This document shows positions 32,718-41,330 of a DNA stretch of 64,000 nucleotides, one piece after another. Position 1 is the first letter of the stretch; every line of letters begins with the position of its first letter. Under the pieces are notes generated by a model. The model was not told the origin of the DNA. It saw nothing but the letters and a program-made list of their open reading frames with translations, and searched no databases. Source of the DNA: Elusimicrobiales bacterium (GTDB lineage Bacteria > Elusimicrobiota > Elusimicrobia > Elusimicrobiales > Elusimicrobiaceae); contig JBAZJT010000001.1 of NCBI GenBank assembly GCA_041651175.1, positions 62,001 to 126,000 of the forward strand, in the 5' to 3' direction. The translations under genes were made by a program, and so were the position numbers.

Positions 32718-34198
32718 AACCGGAAGCCGCAATCTCCGGGCTGGGCGGCTGCTGGCTGGTGGGCGGCGCGGTGCGCGACGCGGAGATGGGGCGCGTCTCG
32801 CCGGATATAGATATCGCCGTTCCCGCGGGGCGCGCGCGCAAAGCGGCGCAGTCGCTGGCGAAATCGCTTTGCGGAAGCTGTTTTCCGCTGGACGAGGAAA
32901 CCGGCGTCTACCGCGTGGCCGGGCGCAAGCCGTACCCGCTGCAAATAGACGTGTCGGATTTCCAGGGCGCCGATATAGAGGCCGACCTGCGCCGCCGGGA
33001 TTTCACAATCAACGCCGCCGCGTATCCGGCCCGCGCGCCGTTTTCGCTGGCCCCGGCGGAAGGCGGCATACGGATAACCGGCCTTGACCCCGCCGCCGTG
33101 CTGGACCCGCTGGGCGCGCGGGCCGATATAAAAAAACGGCTTGTAAACGCGACCGGCCCGGATATTTTAAAAGACGACCCCCTCAGGCTGCTGCGCGCCT
33201 TCCGCGCGGCGGCGGAACTGGATTTTTCAATAGCCCCGAAAACGGTTGCCATGATAAAGCGGGAGCATAAACTAGTCTCCCGCTCCGCCGGAGAGCGGAT
33301 ACGGGACGAACTGTTGCGGCTGCTGGCGGCCAAAGGCGCAAAAAAACGGCTGGAGCAGATGGACAAGGCCGGCCTGCTGGCGGCGGTTTTCCCGGAACTG
33401 GAAGCCCAGCGCAAATGCGCCGTCGTTTATTACGGCAAAGGCGGCGTCCTCAGGCACACTCTGGCTGTTGTTGACCGCGCGGAATACCTGCTGGAGAACG
33501 CGGGCGCGGTTTTCCCGGAATTCCGGCTCCCCGCCGACGCCGCGCTTCTCAAGCTAACCGCCCTGCTGCACGACATAGCCAAGCCCGCCACCGCAAAAAT
33601 GATAGGCGGCAGGCTCCGGTTTTTCCTGCACGAGGAAAAAGGCGCCCGCATAGCCGAAGAGGTTTTGCGCCGTCTTAAATTCAGCAACGCGCATACCCGG
33701 CTTGTCTGCGCCGCCATATCCGGGCATTTACGGCCCGGGCATCTGGCCTCCAACGCGGAAATAACAGACCGCGCGGTCTACCGCTTCTTCCGCGATTCGG
33801 GGGAGGCGGCCCTGACGCTGCTGATGTTGTGCTGGGCGGATTATGCGGCCTATCTGTCTTACCCCGCGCTGGAAAAGCTGCTGCCGCAGTCGTCGCAAAC
33901 GCCGCCGCCGCTGGCGCGCAAAATGCCGCGCACCGGCCCGCGCAAAACCCTGCGGCATTTGCAGCTTGTCTATCACATGCTGCGGCTCTATTTCACCCAG
34001 CCGCAGAAAATAGCGCCGCAGAAAATCATAGACGGCAATACGGTTATGAAGACGCTGGGCATAGGCCCCGGCAGGGCGGTGGGCCGCGCGCTGGAGGAGT
34101 TAAGCCTCGCCCAGGTGGACGGCAAGGTCAAAACCATAAAAGACGCGCTGGAATTCATCAAAAAACTAAATCCCGCGGAGCTATTGCCTCCTGTATGA
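32714..34198 (+). CDS. CCA tRNA nucleotidyltransferase/poly(A) polymerase family with HD domain
   Basis: A 494-residue class II nucleotidyltransferase. The head motif GGCWLVGGAVRDAEMGRVSPDIDIAV (about 11-36) holds the catalytic DxD, followed by RRRDFTINAAAYP and the nucleotide-binding LRLLRAFRAAAEL and ERIRDEL. A C-terminal HD phosphohydrolase domain (about 255-400) has LLHDIAKPAT. CCA-adding enzyme is the likely role, with poly(A) polymerase as the alternative; no separate CCA gene is visible. The stop codon (34196-34198) lies inside the left arm of a large inverted repeat described at 34182-34453. Confidence 0.88.
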   Translation: MKPEAAISGLGGCWLVGGAVRDAEMGRVSPDIDIAVPAGRARKAAQSLAKSLCGSCFPLDEETGVYRVAGRKPYPLQIDVSDFQGADIEADLRRRDFTINAAAYPARAPFSLAPAEGGIRITGLDPAAVLDPLGARADIKKRLVNATGPDILKDDPLRLLRAFRAAAELDFSIAPKTVAMIKREHKLVSRSAGERIRDELLRLLAAKGAKKRLEQMDKAGLLAAVFPELEAQRKCAVVYYGKGGVLRHTLAVVDRAEYLLENAGAVFPEFRLPADAALLKLTALLHDIAKPATAKMIGGRLRFFLHEEKGARIAEEVLRRLKFSNAHTRLVCAAISGHLRPGHLASNAEITDRAVYRFFRDSGEAALTLLMLCWADYAAYLSYPALEKLLPQSSQTPPPLARKMPRTGPRKTLRHLQLVYHMLRLYFTQPQKIAPQKIIDGNTVMKTLGIGPGRAVGRALEELSLAQVDGKVKTIKDALEFIKKLNPAELLPPV

Positions 34199-34453
34199 GT
34201 AATGTCCTATGCGGCGGTCCGCAACAGAGCCTTGCGCTAGGCGTGGACGCGCAGGCGTGCCGTGAACACTCCAAGCGGCCACAACGACGCGCAAGGCCCT
34301 GTTGCGGACCGCCCCTCAGGGGTTGGCCGCATTCGCGGTTGATGCGGCGTCGCCGTGCGCTTGCATACGGACAGTATCGCCGCGCGCATGTCTCCTTGCC
34401 TGAACCGCGACTGCGGCCAACCGCATGGGACAGTACTTATACAGGAGGCAATA
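34182..34453 (+). repeat. Three-arm inverted repeat covering a stop codon and the next ribosome-binding site
   Basis: The outer arms are 34182-34214 and 34421-34453: 33 bases, 30 exact matches, and in RNA only one true mismatch when G-U pairs are counted. Inside are two further inverted pairs: 34213-34237 with 34289-34313 (25 bases, one mismatch) and 34321-34340 with 34403-34422 (20 bases, one mismatch). The segment can form a cruciform or an RNA three-way junction. The left outer arm contains the last codons and stop of the CCA gene; the right outer arm contains AGGAGG, the ribosome-binding site of the deaminase gene at 34455. It could be a mobile palindromic element, an RNA switch, or both. 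Confidence 0.85.
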
Positions 34454-34454
34454 T

Positions 34455-34901
34455 ATGAAAAAACACCTTAAATTCATGAAAGAGGCAATCAAAGAGGCGC
34501 GCAAAGGCCTGCGCGAGGGGGGCATCCCCATAGGCGCGGTGCTGGTCAAGGGCGGCAGGATAATAGGGCGCGGGCATAACCGCCGCGTCCAGAAAAAATC
34601 CGCCATTCTGCACGCCGAGATGGACTGCCTTGAAAACGCGGGCCGGCTGCCGGCGAAAGACTATAAGAAATGCGCGATTTATTCCACGCTTTCGCCCTGC
34701 GACATGTGCACCGGCGCCATACTGCTCTACAAAATCCCGACCGTGGTGATAGGCGAGAACAAAACCTTCAAAGGCCCCGAAGCCTGGTCAAAAAAGCGCG
34801 GCGTCAGGCTGATAAACCTGGACCTGCCGGAGTGCAGGGACATTATGGCCGGTTTCATCCGGGAAAAGCCGCAGCTCTGGAACGAGGATATAGGAAAATA
34901 G
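34455..34901 (+). CDS. Cytosine deaminase-like nucleobase deaminase (yeast FCY1 type)
   Basis: A 148-residue zinc deaminase. The zinc motifs are His53-Ala-Glu55 (ILHAEMDCLENAG) and Pro-Cys82-x2-Cys85 (TLSPCDMCTGAI). The C-terminal half (VVIGENKTFKGPE and FIREKPQLWNEDIG) resembles yeast-type cytosine deaminase rather than tRNA adenosine deaminase TadA, so salvage of cytosine to uracil is the favoured role. The ATG at 34455 follows AGGAGG by 6 bases, and that site lies in the right arm of the large inverted repeat. Guanine or other base deamination cannot be excluded. Confidence 0.82.
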   Translation: MKKHLKFMKEAIKEARKGLREGGIPIGAVLVKGGRIIGRGHNRRVQKKSAILHAEMDCLENAGRLPAKDYKKCAIYSTLSPCDMCTGAILLYKIPTVVIGENKTFKGPEAWSKKRGVRLINLDLPECRDIMAGFIREKPQLWNEDIGK

Positions 34902-34914
34902 GCCGGTCCCGGCG

Positions 34915-35000
34915 GGTATGCAAGGAAAATTCCGCGCAGAAATGTCCCGCCAGCCACCGCCGCATTCCGCAATCCAACTGCGGAGAATGGGCTTATTCTG
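34915..35000. repeat. Intergenic repeat remnant with CCAACTGCGG end motif
   Basis: GGTATGCAAGGAAAA at 34915 is repeated at 43551, and the similarity continues with gaps for about 35 bases. The right part TTCCGCAATCCAACTG (34965-34980) is shared with the right end of the palindromic element copy 3 (46025-46040). CCAACTGCGGAGAATGGG (34974-34991) matches 11046-11063 and, inverted, 43467-43484. A GGAGG for uppP follows at once. Confidence 0.6.
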
Positions 35001-35011
35001 GAGGAAGTCTG

Positions 35012-35800
35012 ATGATAAAAGCCGTCGTGCTGGGGCTGGTGCAGGGGTTCGGGGAATTCCTGCCCATATCAAGTTCGGCCCATCTGGCGCTTGTGCCGGA
35101 TATTTTCCACTGGCAGTATCAGGGACTCGCCTACGACGTGATGCTGCATCTGGGCACTCTGATAGCGCTGCTTATATATTTCCGCAAGGACTGGGCCGTG
35201 ATAATATCGCGCGGCCTGCAAGCCCCGCGCTCGCCCGAAGGCGGGACGCTGTGGCTGCTGGCGGCGGGAACCGTTCCCGCCGCGATAGCCGGGCTGCTGC
35301 TGGAAAAAAAGGCCGAAATGGCGTTCCGCGCGCCCTGGCTTATCGCCGTCATGCTGATGATATTTGCGGTTATCCTATACCTGGCGGACAGGAGGGCATC
35401 GGAGGGCGGCAAATCCGCTCTTTCGCTTAAAACCGCGCTTGTCATCGGCTCGGCGCAGGCGCTGGCGCTGGCGCCGGGAGTTTCTCGCTCCGGCATTACC
35501 ATAACGGCGGCGTTGCTGCTGGGGTTTTCGCGCGCCGAGGCGGCGCGGATTTCATTTTTGTTCTCGGTTCCGGTGCTGGCCGGGGCGGCGGTTCTGCAGT
35601 TGCGGCACATCACGCCCGCGATGCTGGACGGCGCCTTCGCGGCGGCGTTTGCCGCCTCGCTTGCAGGCGGCTGGCTGGCGGTCAGTTTTCTGATGGGGTT
35701 TCTGCGCAGGCACAGCCTGAGGCCGTTTGTGTATTACAGATTGGGGCTGGGCGCGCTGATTTTGCTGCTGTCCTGGCGCGGCTGGTTCTCCGCGGGCTGA
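35012..35800 (+). CDS. uppP: Undecaprenyl-diphosphate phosphatase UppP
   Basis: Recycles undecaprenyl pyrophosphate to the monophosphate, the lipid carrier for peptidoglycan and surface polysaccharides. The 262-residue protein has about eight membrane helices and both conserved motifs: VQGFGEFLPISSSAHL (about 10-25, with the catalytic Glu) and LAPGVSRSGITITAALLLG (about 152-170). GGAGG stands 9 bases before the ATG at 35012. Its 3' end overlaps the convergent histidine kinase gene by 67 bases, which is long for a convergent pair but both C-termini look intact. Confidence 0.95.
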   Translation: MIKAVVLGLVQGFGEFLPISSSAHLALVPDIFHWQYQGLAYDVMLHLGTLIALLIYFRKDWAVIISRGLQAPRSPEGGTLWLLAAGTVPAAIAGLLLEKKAEMAFRAPWLIAVMLMIFAVILYLADRRASEGGKSALSLKTALVIGSAQALALAPGVSRSGITITAALLLGFSRAEAARISFLFSVPVLAGAAVLQLRHITPAMLDGAFAAAFAASLAGGWLAVSFLMGFLRRHSLRPFVYYRLGLGALILLLSWRGWFSAG

Positions 35801-37125
35801 GCGCACGCCGCCGCAAGCGGCAGCCGCACCGTAACCCGCGCGCCGCCCAGCAGCCGGTTTGACAGGGCAAGCGAGCCGCCATGCCTCTCCGCTATCTCCT
35901 TGCAGACCACAAGCCCCAGCCCCGTGCCGCCGGAGGCGGCCCTGCCGGTAACAAACGGTTTGGGCCCCTCGGCCAGCAACTGGGCGGGAAAACCGGGGCC
36001 GCTGTCGTCAAAAACCACTTCCGCGATATGCTTATCCGGCTGGCAGGAGGAGGAAACCTTCACGCTGCCGCCGTTTTTGAGAACGTTTTTTGAATTCATC
36101 AGCAGGTTCAGGAACAGCCGCTGCAAATGTATCCTGCTGCCGCGCACCCGCGCGGAACGCGCGTCCAGGACGCGGACAAACTCCGTATTGGAGGCCGACA
36201 GTATCGGCTCCGCTATCGCGATGGCGGATTCCAGCGGCTCGCCCAGGTCAAGACTTTCAAACTTGTATTCCTCCCCTTTGGCCACATGCATGGCGCTGGA
36301 GAGTATGTCGCGGCAAAGGACGGCGGCGTCCAGTATGCGTCTTATGTCCGCTTTTGAGGGGGTTTCCTCCTGGGCAAGCAGCAGCCGCGCGCTGCCCAGA
36401 ATGACCGTAACCGGCGTTCCCAGGTCGTGCACCACGCCGGAGGCGCGCCTGCCCATCTCCACCATGTCCATGTTTTTCACGGTTTCCAGATTCTGCTGGG
36501 CTACCTCGTAGGAAAGCTGGTCCAGCTTCTCGCGCTCCGAATCCAGGGCATGTTCGGCCCTGTCGCGCTCCGAGGCCAGGCTGTGCATCAGGAAAGCGCC
36601 CAAAAACATCAGTGCGATTTTGCTGGCCAGCTCAAACGCCACATCTGAATCCCAGGTGCTGAAAGAGCCGGAGTAGAAAGACGCCGCGCCCGCCGCGGCC
36701 AGGAAAACCGTCATCGCCAGCTGCCTGACGGACATCAGTATCGCCGCCGTGAAAATAGGCAGCAGATACAGCACCCACAGGTAGGAATGCAGCCCGCCGG
36801 AATAGCGCACCAGCCCGGTTATGCAGACGCAGTTCCACACAACCATCGCGTCCACCATCCAGTAGTAGAGCCGGTATTTGGTGAGGATGTAATTGGTGGC
36901 GATATTGGACACCAGAAAAGCCGCAAACACATACGCCGCCTGCGGATAGACGAGCAGGTCGCTGTCCCGCCAGACAATGGCGGCAAGCAGCAGAAACAAC
37001 ACGAATATCGTCTGATGAACGCTGGAAAGCCCGCGCTTCTGCGGGCGGTAAGATTTGCCGTAGAAGTATTCCGCAAAAGCTGAAAGCCTGATTCTGGCGG
37101 TGCGCGGTCCCATAAGCGAAATCAT
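35734..37125 (-). CDS. Membrane sensor histidine kinase
   Basis: A 463-residue kinase. Five to six membrane helices fill about 25-195, a coiled coil follows (about 195-225), then the dimerisation and phosphoacceptor domain with RRASGVVHDLGTPVTVILG (His at about 230). The ATPase domain has an N box (LFLNLLMNSKNVLKNG), a G1 box (DDSGPGF) and a G2 box (GGTGLGLVVCKEIAERHGG). No response regulator is adjacent. The ATG at 37125 has AAGG 7 bases upstream; a GTG at 37140 is possible but would lie under the divergent trxA promoter. The membrane part resembles MASE-like sensors; the signal is unknown. Confidence 0.88.
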   Translation of the reverse strand: MISLMGPRTARIRLSAFAEYFYGKSYRPQKRGLSSVHQTIFVLFLLLAAIVWRDSDLLVYPQAAYVFAAFLVSNIATNYILTKYRLYYWMVDAMVVWNCVCITGLVRYSGGLHSYLWVLYLLPIFTAAILMSVRQLAMTVFLAAAGAASFYSGSFSTWDSDVAFELASKIALMFLGAFLMHSLASERDRAEHALDSEREKLDQLSYEVAQQNLETVKNMDMVEMGRRASGVVHDLGTPVTVILGSARLLLAQEETPSKADIRRILDAAVLCRDILSSAMHVAKGEEYKFESLDLGEPLESAIAIAEPILSASNTEFVRVLDARSARVRGSRIHLQRLFLNLLMNSKNVLKNGGSVKVSSSCQPDKHIAEVVFDDSGPGFPAQLLAEGPKPFVTGRAASGGTGLGLVVCKEIAERHGGSLALSNRLLGGARVTVRLPLAAACAQPAENQPRQDSSKISAPSPNL

Positions 37126-37133
37126 AGCAAGCC

Positions 37134-37162
37134 TTGACACTAAAACGCAAACCTGCTACCCT
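37134..37162 (+). promoter_or_regulatory. Promoter of trxA
   Basis: TTGACA (37134-37139) and TACCCT (37157-37162) are separated by 17 bases, with the predicted start near 37169 and the trxA ATG at 37205. It directly abuts the divergent histidine kinase start. Confidence 0.65.
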
Positions 37163-37204
37163 TTTCTGCGTCCGGGCATTCCATCACATTCAGGAGGCAT
37201 TGCT

Positions 37205-37525
37205 ATGAGCGAAGTTCAGTTCACCGACGCCAATTTTCAGGAAGAGGTTATAAAAAGCGCCATACCGGTCATGGCGGATTTCTGGGCGCCCTGGTGCGGC
37301 CCCTGCCGGATGCTGGCCCCCGTGGTGGGCGAGCTGGCCGCGGAATACGCCGGCAAAATCAAAATCGGCAAGGTCAACACCGACGAGAATCCCAATATCG
37401 CCTCCTCCTACCGCATAACCGCCATTCCCACCGTGATGCTGTTCAAGGACGGCAAGGTGGCCGCGCAGCTTGTGGGGCTGCAATCCAAGGCCGAGCTGAA
37501 AAAGCAGCTTGATGCGCTTTTATAG
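37205..37525 (+). CDS. trxA: Thioredoxin
   Basis: A 106-residue cytoplasmic thioredoxin with the active site WAPWCGPCRM (about 28-37), the buried Asp of the VMADFWA strand and the cis-proline loop AIPTVMLFKDG. It provides general disulfide reduction. AGGAGG lies 7 bases before the ATG at 37205; an upstream extension of the frame has no support. The 3' end overlaps a TlpA-like lipoprotein gene by 14 bases, which links cytoplasmic and extracytoplasmic thiol chemistry in one transcript. Confidence 0.97.
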   Translation: MSEVQFTDANFQEEVIKSAIPVMADFWAPWCGPCRMLAPVVGELAAEYAGKIKIGKVNTDENPNIASSYRITAIPTVMLFKDGKVAAQLVGLQSKAELKKQLDALL

Positions 37526-38003
37526 GATAATTCTTCTGGCCGCAGTTCTGGCGGCGGGCTGCTCCGGCGGGGAAGCGCCGGCAGGCAGGAAGGCGCCGGA
37601 TTTCGCGCTGAACTCGCCACGCGGCGCAAGCCTGCATCTCCAGGCGGCGGAGGCGGGCGGGCCGGTGCTGGTGGTGTTCTGGTCTGTGTATTGCGGCGCG
37701 TGCAGGTACATGGTGCCGCTGCTTAACGCCCTGCAGGACAAATACGGCGGGAAGGGGCTTTCCGTAATAGCTGTCAGCATAGCCGATCCCGCGGCGGACG
37801 TGGCGGAATACGGCTCGCGCAACGGGCTGAAATACCCGCTGGCGCTGGACGGGGACGGCGCGGTTGCGCGGCTCTACGGCGTGAGGGGAACACCCACGTC
37901 TATTCTGGTGGACAAAGACGGAACAATTCGGAAAACCTGGGTGGGATACTCCCCCGCCATGGATTCGGAGCTTGACACAATCCTGCCCGCGATGATGAAG
38001 TGA
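37512..38003 (+). CDS. TlpA/ResA-like thioredoxin-fold lipoprotein
   Basis: A 163-residue exported protein with a lipoprotein signal (ILLAAVLAAGC; lipidated Cys at about 17) and a TlpA-type thioredoxin domain containing FWSVYCGACRYMVP (about 57-70) with the CGAC redox pair, plus the cis-proline GTPTSILVDKDG. Such proteins reduce disulfides in the periplasm, for example in cytochrome c maturation, but no cytochrome genes are nearby. The ATG at 37512 overlaps the trxA end by 14 bases. Its stop overlaps the GTG start of polA. Confidence 0.9.
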   Translation: MRFYRIILLAAVLAAGCSGGEAPAGRKAPDFALNSPRGASLHLQAAEAGGPVLVVFWSVYCGACRYMVPLLNALQDKYGGKGLSVIAVSIADPAADVAEYGSRNGLKYPLALDGDGAVARLYGVRGTPTSILVDKDGTIRKTWVGYSPAMDSELDTILPAMMK

Positions 38004-40555
38004 AAAAAAACTTTTACATAATAGACGCGCACGGCTTCCTGCACAGATTCTTCCACGCGCTGCCGAAATTCACCGCCTCCTCCGGCGAGGAGGTGGGCGC
38101 GCTGTTCGGTTTCACCCGCCTGCTGCTTAAAATACTGCGCGAGAAAAAGCCGGATTACATGGCCGTCTGTTTTGACTCCCCCGGCCCCACCTTCCGGCAC
38201 GGGATGTTTTCCGCCTACAAGGCCAACCGCCCGAAAACCGACCCGGCCCTCGTTTCGCAGCTTGCCGCCGCGCGCGAACTGGCGCAGGGGCTGGGGCTTA
38301 AAATACTGGCCCTGCCCGGCTACGAGGCCGACGATTTGATAGCCTGCGCCGCAAAGGCCGCCGCCGCCGGCGGTGCCGCGGCGGTGATAGTATCCTCCGA
38401 CAAGGATATTTACCAGCTCGCCCGCGAGGGCGTGGAATTCTGGCCGGGCGACAATACCCCGCCGCGCGGCGCCGATTACGTAACGCAGAAATACGGCATT
38501 GCGCCCGCGCTGCTGACGGATTATTTCGCGCTCACAGGCGATTCATCCGACAATGTCCCCGGCGTGGCCGGCATAGGCCCCAAAACCGCCGCGAAGCTGG
38601 TCTCCGAATTCGGCTCGCTGGAAAACATGCTGGAAAAAGCCCGCGCCGGGGAGATGGAGCCGTCCGCCGCCGGAAAGCTGCTGGCACATGAGGCGGAGGC
38701 AAAACTCTCCAAACAACTGGTTACAATCGACAACGGCTGCCCAATCGGCGGGATAGAGGATTTCGCGGTCTCCCCCGCGCCGGCGGAGGCGCTGGCCGGG
38801 CTGGCCAGACGGTTTGAGCTCAGGGATTTGCTGTCGCTGGCGCGGACGGGCGCGGCGGCCTCAGGCGCGGATATTCCCAAACCCGGCGGCTGGGACGCCG
38901 CGCTGGAAAAGCTGATGTCCGCGAAAGAATTTTATTTCCAGGCCGGAGGCGGCGGCGTCCTTGTGGGATTTTCGGAAACGGACTGCGCCTTCAAGCCGCT
39001 TGCCGGACTGACGGAGGCGGACCGCGCCGCGCTTTCGCGCGCCCTGTCGGATTCGTCCGCGCTGAAGCTGGGCCACTATATAAAGGAAGCCATGCGCGAG
39101 GCCGCCCTTGCGCCATGCCCGCTGAACTGTCTTGACACTGCATTGGCGGCATGGTGCGTGAATCCCTCGCTAGGCGATTACGGCTTTGCCGCGCTGGCCG
39201 CCGAATATGCCGGCATCATTATCACTTCGCCGAAGGCGGAGGACGGGCTTTTTTCAGCCTCGCCGGACAAGCTGGTCATGGAGAATATGCACATCCGCGC
39301 GCTGGCGCAAACACTGCGCGATAAAATGGCGGCGGAAGGGGTGGAGCCGCTGTACCGCGAAATGGAGCTGCCGCTTATCCCCGTGCTGGCGCGCATGGAG
39401 GCGGCGGGCGCGGCGGTGGATGTTTCCGCGCTGGAGGCGGCGGGCAAACGGCTCTCCGCCCGGATGGAGGTTTTGCACAAAGACATAAACTTTTCCGCCG
39501 GCATGGAGATAAATCCCAACTCGCCCAAGCAAATCGCCGCGCTGCTTTTTGAGCGGCTGGGGCTTAAATCCGGCAGAAAGACCAAAACCGGCTGGTCCAC
39601 GGACGAGGAATCCCTTTCCGCCATAAGCGGGGCGCACCCCGTAGTGCCGCTGCTGCTGGAATACCGCGAGGCGGCCAAGCTGAAATCCACTTATGTTGAC
39701 AATCTTACCGCCCTGTCGGAAAACGGGCGGGTCCACACCCGCTTTGACCAGACGGGGACGGCGACGGGGCGGCTGTCCAGCCTGCATCCGAATTTGCAGA
39801 ATATCCCCGTCCGGGGCGAGGGCGCGCAGGCGGTGCGCGGCGCGTTCCGCGCGGGGGAGGGCAAAGTCCTGCTCTCCGCCGATTATTCCCAGATAGACCT
39901 GCGCGTGCTGGCACACGAAAGCGGGGACAATGCGCTGTGCGCGGCGTTCAATTCCGGCGGGGACATTCATCTGCGCACGGCGGCGGAGGTTTTCAACGCC
40001 GCGCCGGAACTGGTGAGCGCAGACATGCGCCGCGCCGCCAAAGCCATCAATTTCGGCATAGTCTACGGGCAGGGCGCGCAGGCGCTGGCGGCGCAGCTTG
40101 GCATCCCCCGCACTGAAGCGCAGAAATACATAGACCATTATTTTGAGACATACGGCGGCGTCAAAAGCTGGATAGACTCCGCCGTAACCGCTGCCGCGCG
40201 CGACGGTTTCGTGCGCACGATGAGCGGCCGCATCCGCCGGCTGCCGGAGATTTCGTCGGCCAGCAACGCCGCGGCGGCGTTTGCCAGGCGCGCGGCGGTA
40301 AACACCGTCATACAGGGCGGCTCGGCGGATATAATAAAAAAAGCCATGCTGGCGGTGGACAAGCTGCTGGCGGGCGAAAAAGCAGTGATGACGCTGCAAG
40401 TGCATGATGAGCTGCTTTTTGAAATTCCGGAAGGCGACCTGCCGCGCCTTGCGCCGCGGATAAAGCAGCTGATGGAAAGCGCATACACACTGAAAGTCCC
40501 GCTTTCCGTGGACCTCAAATCCGGCAAAACCTGGAGCGGGATGAAACCGCTATGA
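38000..40555 (+). CDS. polA: DNA polymerase I, proofreading domain apparently inactive
   Basis: An 851-residue family A polymerase for Okazaki fragment processing and repair. Residues about 1-285 are the 5' nuclease (KANRPKTDPAL, GYEADDLIACAAK, TGDSSDNVPGVAGIGPKTAAKL). About 300-450 correspond to the 3'-5' exonuclease, but the DxE motif, the second Asp and the YxxxD motif expected there are not seen. About 455-851 are the polymerase with motif A (SADYSQIDLRVLAHES), motif B (RRAAKAINFGIVYGQGAQ) and motif C (LQVHDELLFEI). The start is GTG overlapping the previous stop. Loss of proofreading is shared by several bacterial PolI proteins. Confidence 0.96.
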   Translation: MKKNFYIIDAHGFLHRFFHALPKFTASSGEEVGALFGFTRLLLKILREKKPDYMAVCFDSPGPTFRHGMFSAYKANRPKTDPALVSQLAAARELAQGLGLKILALPGYEADDLIACAAKAAAAGGAAAVIVSSDKDIYQLAREGVEFWPGDNTPPRGADYVTQKYGIAPALLTDYFALTGDSSDNVPGVAGIGPKTAAKLVSEFGSLENMLEKARAGEMEPSAAGKLLAHEAEAKLSKQLVTIDNGCPIGGIEDFAVSPAPAEALAGLARRFELRDLLSLARTGAAASGADIPKPGGWDAALEKLMSAKEFYFQAGGGGVLVGFSETDCAFKPLAGLTEADRAALSRALSDSSALKLGHYIKEAMREAALAPCPLNCLDTALAAWCVNPSLGDYGFAALAAEYAGIIITSPKAEDGLFSASPDKLVMENMHIRALAQTLRDKMAAEGVEPLYREMELPLIPVLARMEAAGAAVDVSALEAAGKRLSARMEVLHKDINFSAGMEINPNSPKQIAALLFERLGLKSGRKTKTGWSTDEESLSAISGAHPVVPLLLEYREAAKLKSTYVDNLTALSENGRVHTRFDQTGTATGRLSSLHPNLQNIPVRGEGAQAVRGAFRAGEGKVLLSADYSQIDLRVLAHESGDNALCAAFNSGGDIHLRTAAEVFNAAPELVSADMRRAAKAINFGIVYGQGAQALAAQLGIPRTEAQKYIDHYFETYGGVKSWIDSAVTAAARDGFVRTMSGRIRRLPEISSASNAAAAFARRAAVNTVIQGGSADIIKKAMLAVDKLLAGEKAVMTLQVHDELLFEIPEGDLPRLAPRIKQLMESAYTLKVPLSVDLKSGKTWSGMKPL

Positions 40556-40574
40556 CAACCGCGGCGGGGGCGGC

Positions 40575-41330
40575 ATGAGGCTGGCGCAAACCATTTACCA
40601 CAATCTCCCCCCGGCGACGCGCTGGGGGCTGCTGCTGATGTTCTGCGGCTATATCATTTTCCTGGCATTCGGCTTCAGGGCGGAGCTGGTACTGGGATTG
40701 TCGCCCGCCTTCGCGCTGGGGCGGCTGTGGCTGTGGCAGTTCATAACCTACATATTCATGCACGGCGGCTTCTGGCATTTGCTGATAAACGGCTTCATGG
40801 TCTGGACTTTCGGCGCGATGTTTGAAGGCTTCTGGGGAACGCGGAAATTTCTGGTTTACTGCGCCATAACCGGCATAAGCGCGGGGCTCTGCCACGCGGC
40901 GGCGGAGCCGCATTCCGCGATGCCGGTGGTGGGCGCGTCGGGGGTGGTGTTCGGGCTGCTGGCGGCGTTCGCGCTGGAATTCCCGGAAATGCCGGTATAC
41001 GCCTGGTTCGTTTTCCCGATGAAAGCCGTGCACATGGCGCTGCTTCTGGGCGCGGCGGAGCTGGCCATGTGCTTCAACCCGCAGAAAAGCGCGGCGGCAA
41101 ACCTGGCGCATCTGGGCGGGATGGTGGCGGGATATATTTACCTGCGCTGGCATCCCGCCATCGCCGGAAAGCTGGCGCTGCTGCGCGGGCCGGAAACAGT
41201 GCGCCGCGTCAAAACCGAAGACAGCGACATTGACCGCATACTGGACAAAATCTCCAGCCGGGGCGAGGAATCGCTTACGGAAAACGAAAAACGCAGGATG
41301 GAGCGTTATTCCAAATGGCTAAAACGCTGA
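40575..41330 (+). CDS. Rhomboid-family intramembrane serine protease
   Basis: A 251-residue membrane protein with six helices. The catalytic serine is in VGASGVVFGLLAAF (about 118-131) and the partner histidine in ANLAHLGGMVAGY (about 175-187). The HGGFWHLLINGFMVW loop with HxxxN is also conserved. After the last helix comes a cytoplasmic tail (about 200-251) with a charged helix like the C-terminal tails of GlpG-like bacterial rhomboids. It cleaves membrane-embedded substrates; none is suggested by context. The 3' end overlaps coaE by 16 bases. Confidence 0.93.
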   Translation: MRLAQTIYHNLPPATRWGLLLMFCGYIIFLAFGFRAELVLGLSPAFALGRLWLWQFITYIFMHGGFWHLLINGFMVWTFGAMFEGFWGTRKFLVYCAITGISAGLCHAAAEPHSAMPVVGASGVVFGLLAAFALEFPEMPVYAWFVFPMKAVHMALLLGAAELAMCFNPQKSAAANLAHLGGMVAGYIYLRWHPAIAGKLALLRGPETVRRVKTEDSDIDRILDKISSRGEESLTENEKRRMERYSKWLKR

